Assembly (NCBI RefSeq): GCF_000422645.1
Contig: NZ_AUGL01000009.1
Span: 154,138-218,137 of the forward strand
Source: Ferrimonas futtsuensis DSM 18154
GTDB lineage: Bacteria > Pseudomonadota > Gammaproteobacteria > Enterobacterales > Shewanellaceae
Length of the DNA stretch: 64,000 nucleotides
Direction of reading: 5' to 3'
Below are positions 61,268 to 64,000 of the stretch, in pieces. The notes below the pieces were generated by a model. It did no database searches. It saw only the letters and a list, made by a program, of their open reading frames with translations, and was not told where the DNA came from. Position numbers and translations under genes: made by a program. Each line of letters starts with the position of its first letter. Position 1 is the stretch's first letter.

Positions 61268-61629
61268 ATTTCATCTTCTACTAAGTAGATCACATTAAAT
61301 TGTTTGGGTACTTCATAAGGCCAATTTAACGCAGACAAGGATTCTTTCGCTAAACTCCGGATGTTGTTCCACACCTCTGAAGTTCCGAGCATTTCGTTAT
61401 CTGTATAATGCTCCCGATAACTTTCGCCACTATAGTCACTCAAGTATTTATCTAACTTCTCCAAAGCAAACAGCGCCTTTTTGTTCAAAGTAGACCTATC
61501 AGCGCTGTCCCAAGCTTCGCCAAACTCGTTCACCATTTCATCACCTTTACAGGCAAAGTCAGGAAAAAGGCTTGTTTGAATGTACGATTCAGAGGCTAGT
61601 ACTAGCAGTGTTCTCTTCAAATCAACCAT
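61264..61629 (-). CDS. Cassette protein, acidic, unknown
   Basis: A 121-residue soluble protein beginning MVDLKRTLLVLASESYIQTSLF and ending FNVIYLVEDEI; helical and acidic in the middle (ALEKLDKYLSDYSGESYREHY). No family recognised. The ATG lies 8 bases from the edge of the next attC with no clear ribosome site. As with the previous acidic cassette, an immunity-type role is a possibility only. Confidence 0.65.
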   Translation of the reverse strand: MVDLKRTLLVLASESYIQTSLFPDFACKGDEMVNEFGEAWDSADRSTLNKKALFALEKLDKYLSDYSGESYREHYTDNEMLGTSEVWNNIRSLAKESLSALNWPYEVPKQFNVIYLVEDEI

Positions 61630-61636
61630 AGAAATA

Positions 61637-61736
61637 TAACGCTCCGCTCAGCGGAAGCAGTTTGGTTGGCTAAAATCAGCGAGGCACGAGCAACAGTCAA
61701 CCAAACGATCGCGATCCGCCTGTAGCGGCTTGTTAT
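61637..61736 (-). repeat. attC site, intermediate type
   Basis: TAACGCTCCGCTCAGCGGAAGCAG left arm, central GCGAGGCACGAGC, and ...ATCCGCCTGTAGCGGCTTGTTAT right arm, with a third version of the middle arms (TTTGGTTGGCT / AACCAAACGATCGCG). Confidence 0.9.
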
Positions 61737-62110
61737 GTGTTTTCATCGACTAACCTTTGAACTAGCTCTTCAGAAGGTTTAAATGGCGCTGCCAGATAGT
61801 TGATAAAGTCCGGTTTATCTTCAAGTTCAAGCTCTGCCCAGATACCATCGTAATCTTCAGTGATTCGTTTAGTTATAGTTTCTACTATGTATGGGTGCTC
61901 ATCCGCAAACAGCCACTCATCCCAGTCTGTTTCATCATCACTTTCTTTGAGCAAGGCGACAACTCTATTGGCCAAGTCAACCACATGCGAACCACGCCTA
62001 ACATCCAAGTCACGCGGTTTCTGATTGAATCTCGCCTCTACTATCACACGATGGAGTGATAACAACTCGTAGAAATTATCTATTACTAATGGTTTCTTCA
62101 GTCTACTCAT
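61733..62110 (-). CDS. Cassette protein, acidic, unknown
   Basis: A 125-residue soluble protein from MSRLKKPLVIDNFYELLSLHR to QRLVDENT, with ESDDETDWDEWLFADEHPYIVETITKRITEDYDG in the middle, strongly acidic. No family recognised. ATG at 62108-62110; a longer reading that begins inside the attC (RRLGGAL) is rejected. The ribosome site is weak. Confidence 0.68.
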   Translation of the reverse strand: MSRLKKPLVIDNFYELLSLHRVIVEARFNQKPRDLDVRRGSHVVDLANRVVALLKESDDETDWDEWLFADEHPYIVETITKRITEDYDGIWAELELEDKPDFINYLAAPFKPSEELVQRLVDENT

Positions 62111-62119
62111 AAGTACACA

Positions 62120-62220
62120 TAACGCCCCGCCTAAGCGGCGCAAAACAATGCTTGGCTACAATCAGCGAGGTACGAGCGCAAGCCAAGCGTTTTGCGTCCG
62201 TGTTTTGAGGCAATTGTTAG
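62120..62220 (-). repeat. attC site, type B
   Basis: Type B: TAACGCCCCGCCTAAGCGGCGCAAAAC...GCTTGGCTACAATC...GCGAGGTACGAGC...AAGCCAAGCGTTTTGCG...GAGGCAATTGTTAG. GCCTAAGCGG pairs with the arm near the other end. Confidence 0.9.
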
Positions 62221-62227
62221 GAGTTCT

Positions 62228-62527
62228 CTACTTCAGAGCCACCTTACATTCCTTGCACTCAACCCTGGTCCACCCTCCACCAGGGAATTGATTGCAGGCC
62301 GGGCAACGCCATACTTTCTTGGCGAAAATGATGTAAGCCACAAAACCCAAGATCATCGGTAACAATGCCGTTTCGTAACTCATTCCCAGAAATGCATCAA
62401 GGTCAGTGAAGCCCAAAATCAAGCGAGGAAAAGACAGCAAGATCATCACGAGGCTAGCCAATTTTGCTTTCCATAGAATCTTGACGTAATCAGCCTTAAC
62501 ATTCTGCTTCGCTTGCTTGTTTTCCAC
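62228..62527 (-). CDS. Cassette membrane protein with a C-terminal zinc ribbon
   Basis: A 99-residue protein: short basic head, two transmembrane helices (LASLVMILLSFPRLILGFTDL; TALLPMILGFVAYIIFA) and a C-terminal metal motif WRCPACNQFPGGGW..VECKECKVAL (two CxxC pairs). GTG start at 62525-62527 with AGGAG six bases upstream; the G-rich site follows directly on the attC core, so cassette insertion builds it. No family recognised. Confidence 0.7.
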   Translation of the reverse strand: MENKQAKQNVKADYVKILWKAKLASLVMILLSFPRLILGFTDLDAFLGMSYETALLPMILGFVAYIIFAKKVWRCPACNQFPGGGWTRVECKECKVALK

Positions 62528-62537
62528 TTGATACTCC

Positions 62538-62638
62538 TAACGCCCCGCCTAAGCGGCGCAAAACGGTGCTTGGCTACAATCTGCGAGGTACGAGCACAAG
62601 CCAAGCATTTTGCGTCCGTCTCTTAAGGCACTTGTTAT
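62538..62638 (-). repeat. attC site, type B
   Basis: Nearly the same as the site at 62120 apart from the central bases (GGTGCTTGGCTACAATC, GAGCACAAGCCAAGCATTTTGCG). The core next to it is TTAGGAG on the minus strand, which supplies the ribosome site of the gene at 62228. Confidence 0.9.
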
Positions 62639-62648
62639 GTTCCAGAGG

Positions 62649-62837
62649 TTACTCGGTACCTTCAGGAAATTGAGGTTGCCTGCACTCCTTACGGCGCAAT
62701 ATCTCCTCACGCTTGTATGTGCGCTTCTTCATGAGATCTTCGACATCAGAGTCGTTTTCGGCAAACATCTCATCCACGGTTGTCTTCGACTTGCCACGAA
62801 AGACTCCTCTTACCGTTTTGTGAATGCTTCTACTCAT
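62649..62837 (-). CDS. Small basic/acidic cassette protein
   Basis: A 62-residue protein: MSRSIHKTVRGVFRGKSKTTVDEM, then an acidic stretch, then KKRTYKREEILRRKECRQPQFPEG. Mixed charge, no hydrophobic segment. A comparable small cassette protein is known to me from other superintegrons, without function. ATG 62835-62837 with AGGGTG upstream; a longer reading would start in the attC. Confidence 0.62.
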   Translation of the reverse strand: MSRSIHKTVRGVFRGKSKTTVDEMFAENDSDVEDLMKKRTYKREEILRRKECRQPQFPEGTE

Positions 62838-62856
62838 ATCAACACCCTGTGAAACA

Positions 62857-62952
62857 TAACGCTCCACTTAGCGGGAGCAGGCTGCCCGGCTATACTCCGC
62901 GAGGCACGAGCGCAGCCGGGCTGGCTGAAATCCGCCTACAGTGTCTTGTTAG
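62857..62952 (-). repeat. attC site, type A
   Basis: TAACGCTCCACTTAGCGGGAGCAGGCTGCCCGGCTATAC...GCGAGGCACGAGC...CCGGGCTGGCTGAAATCCGCCTACAGTGTCTTGTTAG. Differs from the site at 63566 at only a few positions. Confidence 0.92.
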
Positions 62953-63182
62953 ATGTCAGAGCCAGGCTTATCTGCATCAGGATTAAAGAATAAGTAGACA
63001 ATAAACACCATCCACATTGTTAGAAAAATCGCTATTAGACTCGTTAGTGTGCGAATAACGACTTCTACAAAAGTTCCTACTGCACCATTTATCAACACTT
63101 TCAAGAGAACAAAGATAAACATGACCATTGTTGAAATTGCCGCGTACTTTAAAGCTCTTCTGGACAAGGATTTACGATCCAT
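62949..63182 (-). CDS. Cassette membrane protein, two helices
   Basis: A 77-residue protein: MDRKSLSRRALKYAAISTMVMFIF, VVIRTLTSLIAIFLTMWMVFIVYLFF, ending NPDADKPGSDI. It is related to the attC-free gene at 57574. ATG at 63180-63182; the upstream in-frame reading runs through the type B attC (LRRLGGALDV) and is rejected. The stop is inside the next attC. Confidence 0.72.
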   Translation of the reverse strand: MDRKSLSRRALKYAAISTMVMFIFVLLKVLINGAVGTFVEVVIRTLTSLIAIFLTMWMVFIVYLFFNPDADKPGSDI

Positions 63183-63197
63183 ATTCCTCTCGACATC

Positions 63198-63300
63198 TAA
63201 CGCCCCGCCTAAGCGGCGCAAAAACCATGCTTGGCTACAATCCGCGAGGTACGAGCGCAAGCCAAGCGTTTTGCGTCCGTGTGTTCAGGCGCTTGTTATA
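63198..63300 (-). repeat. attC site, type B
   Basis: TAACGCCCCGCCTAAGCGGCGCAAAAACC...GCTTGGCTACAATCC..GCGAGGTACGAGC..AAGCCAAGCGTTTTGCG...CAGGCGCTTGTTAT. Third close type B copy. Confidence 0.92.
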
Positions 63301-63312
63301 GTTTCTAATCGC

Positions 63313-63543
63313 CTAACCCTGATAGCTGTTCGGAATCTCTTTCTTGAAAACCATGATGCATCTCTCGACAACCTCTAAAGGGAGTGACTCCCGATAGATA
63401 GACATTGTTGTGTCACGTCGCCTGTCATCTCTGAAAATCTCAAGTACAAGTTCCTTGCCGCTATAGAGTTCAAGTCCTATACCGTCTCTTTCTTCACTCA
63501 CATCAGATGCAATGATAAGCGAGTAACCCTGGATGGCTGTCAC
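63313..63543 (-). CDS. Cassette protein, soluble, unknown
   Basis: A 76-residue protein, TAIQGYSLIIASDVSEERDGI.. to ..VERCIMVFKKEIPNSYQG, with DDRRRDTTMSIYRESLPLEV. Resembles short alpha/beta proteins seen in other cassette arrays; function unknown. The GTG at 63541-63543 has GGAGG eight bases upstream. Confidence 0.68.
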   Translation of the reverse strand: MTAIQGYSLIIASDVSEERDGIGLELYSGKELVLEIFRDDRRRDTTMSIYRESLPLEVVERCIMVFKKEIPNSYQG

Positions 63544-63565
63544 GACTCACGCCTCCGAAAAACTA

Positions 63566-63662
63566 TAACGCTCCACTTAGCGGGAGCAGACTGCCCGGCT
63601 ATACTCCGCGAGGCACGAGCGCAGCCGGGCTGGCTGAAATCCGCCTACAGTGACTTGTTATG
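63566..63662 (-). repeat. attC site, type A
   Basis: TAACGCTCCACTTAGCGGGAGCAGACTGCCCGGCTATACTCC...GCGAGGCACGAGC...CCGGGCTGGCTGAAATCCGCCTACAGTGACTTGTTAT. The clearest type A copy and the closest to the presumed integrase. Confidence 0.93.
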
Positions 63663-63665
63663 TAT

Positions 63666-63983
63666 TCAACAGCCGTACATACCTGCACAGATAACATTCA
63701 ATAATACTGTGGAAATTATTATCACTAAGTAACCAGAAGCACTCAGCATAGTCATTTTCGAAAGCTCATAAGGTGAGTTGTTAGCCTTATTTGCCCAAAA
63801 TGCCATATTTCCAATGATTACCGGAGCTGGATAAAAGATAGTCGATAACGCAAGCAAAATGGTGATCGGATTACTCATAGAACCTGGTGCATCGAACATA
63901 AAAATAGTGGCATACATCCCTACAGGCCACGCCAACAAACCAGTTACTGCGAGTACATTCACCAGAGCTAGGAAGTTCTTCAT
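63666..63983 (-). CDS. Cassette membrane protein, three helices
   Basis: A 105-residue hydrophobic protein starting MKNFLALVNVLAVTGLLAW, then ITILLALSTIFYPAPVIIGNMAFWANKANN and SASGYLVIIISTVLLNVICAGMYGC. ATG at 63981-63983 with AGGTGA four bases upstream; a TTG one codon earlier is the alternative. No family recognised. It is the last cassette gene visible; the attC upstream of it is outside the window. Confidence 0.68.
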   Translation of the reverse strand: MKNFLALVNVLAVTGLLAWPVGMYATIFMFDAPGSMSNPITILLALSTIFYPAPVIIGNMAFWANKANNSPYELSKMTMLSASGYLVIIISTVLLNVICAGMYGC

Positions 63984-64000
63984 CAACTCACCTGAATACA

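Larger units (their letters stand above)
59788..63983 (-). mobile_element. Distal part of a chromosomal integron cassette array
   Basis: Ten attC-like sites, 96 to 137 bases long, are spaced 240 to 470 bases apart and each lies just after a small minus-strand gene. All are in the same orientation: on the minus strand they start with TAACAA and end with GCGTTA, the attC signature. Thus the cassettes read leftwards and the integrase and attI are expected to the right of the window. The DNA here is clearly richer in A+T than the backbone. This is the far end of the array. Confidence 0.93.

Noticed and set aside
62111..62143. N-terminal extension (MRRLGGALCVL) of the cassette protein at 61733
   Set aside because: It would translate the attC site; the same RRLGGAL text appears before the cassette protein at 62949 for the same reason.
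59788..63662. CRISPR array
   Set aside because: The repeats are imperfect palindromes of about 100 bases, 240-470 bases apart, with genes between them; CRISPR repeats are short with spacers of constant length.
59788..63662. MITE or insertion-sequence repeats
   Set aside because: No target-site duplications or transposase; constant orientation and the TAACAA/GCGTTA ends with gene after gene fit attC better.

Overview
The window looks like the chromosome of a marine gammaproteobacterium of the Alteromonadales type, most like Ferrimonas or Shewanella relatives. The basis is the conserved dnaQ/rnhA/yafS-like/gloB/mltD neighbourhood, the backbone GC near 60% by eye, and several small families typical of this group (TIGR03503, TIGR02450, DUF2860). 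The genus is an inference from gene content and protein style; I could not search a database.

Layout. 0-5 kb: DNA proofreading, RNase HI, glyoxalase II and lytic transglycosylase. 5-10.5 kb: a NatAB-like ABC exporter, a BsuPI-domain lipoprotein, an AsmA-family protein and an RraA-like protein. 10.6-11 kb: a tRNA-Ser(GGA) gene with a strong promoter, a broken upstream copy and a terminator. 11-23 kb: housekeeping and accessory enzymes (YdcH-like, crotonase, MATE pump, LysR regulator with a divergent reductase, LTA-synthase-like phosphotransferase, DgkA, gamma-glutamyltransferase, acetyltransferases). 23-28 kb: a three-gene lipid-linked glycosyltransferase operon (GtrB-like, GT39, GtrA-like) facing a two-component system. 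28-34.7 kb: a very large BvgS-like hybrid kinase coupled to an HD-GYP response regulator, then a DUF2860 protein. 34.8-45 kb: two back-to-back RND efflux systems, the second a CzcCBA-type metal exporter headed by a histidine-rich secreted protein. 45-56 kb: LuxR regulator, lipoprotein, RsuA-type pseudouridine synthase, an unusual three-gene cysteine-rich secreted cluster, a CRP-type promoter driving a DUF1097 protein, PPK2 and others.

56-59.7 kb holds a run of small, mostly unrecognised genes all on the minus strand. From about 59.79 kb to the right edge lies the distal end of a chromosomal integron: ten attC recombination sites separate ten small minus-strand cassette genes, in DNA clearly richer in A+T than the backbone. 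The attC orientation shows that cassettes read leftwards, so the integrase gene and attI should lie beyond base 64000. Most sites belong to two related attC families; one is an outlier with extra hairpins, and the last one has lost its recombination core. One cassette protein has a recognisable relative in the attC-free zone next door, which suggests that zone may contain immobilised former cassettes. This integron tail is the most interesting part of the window.
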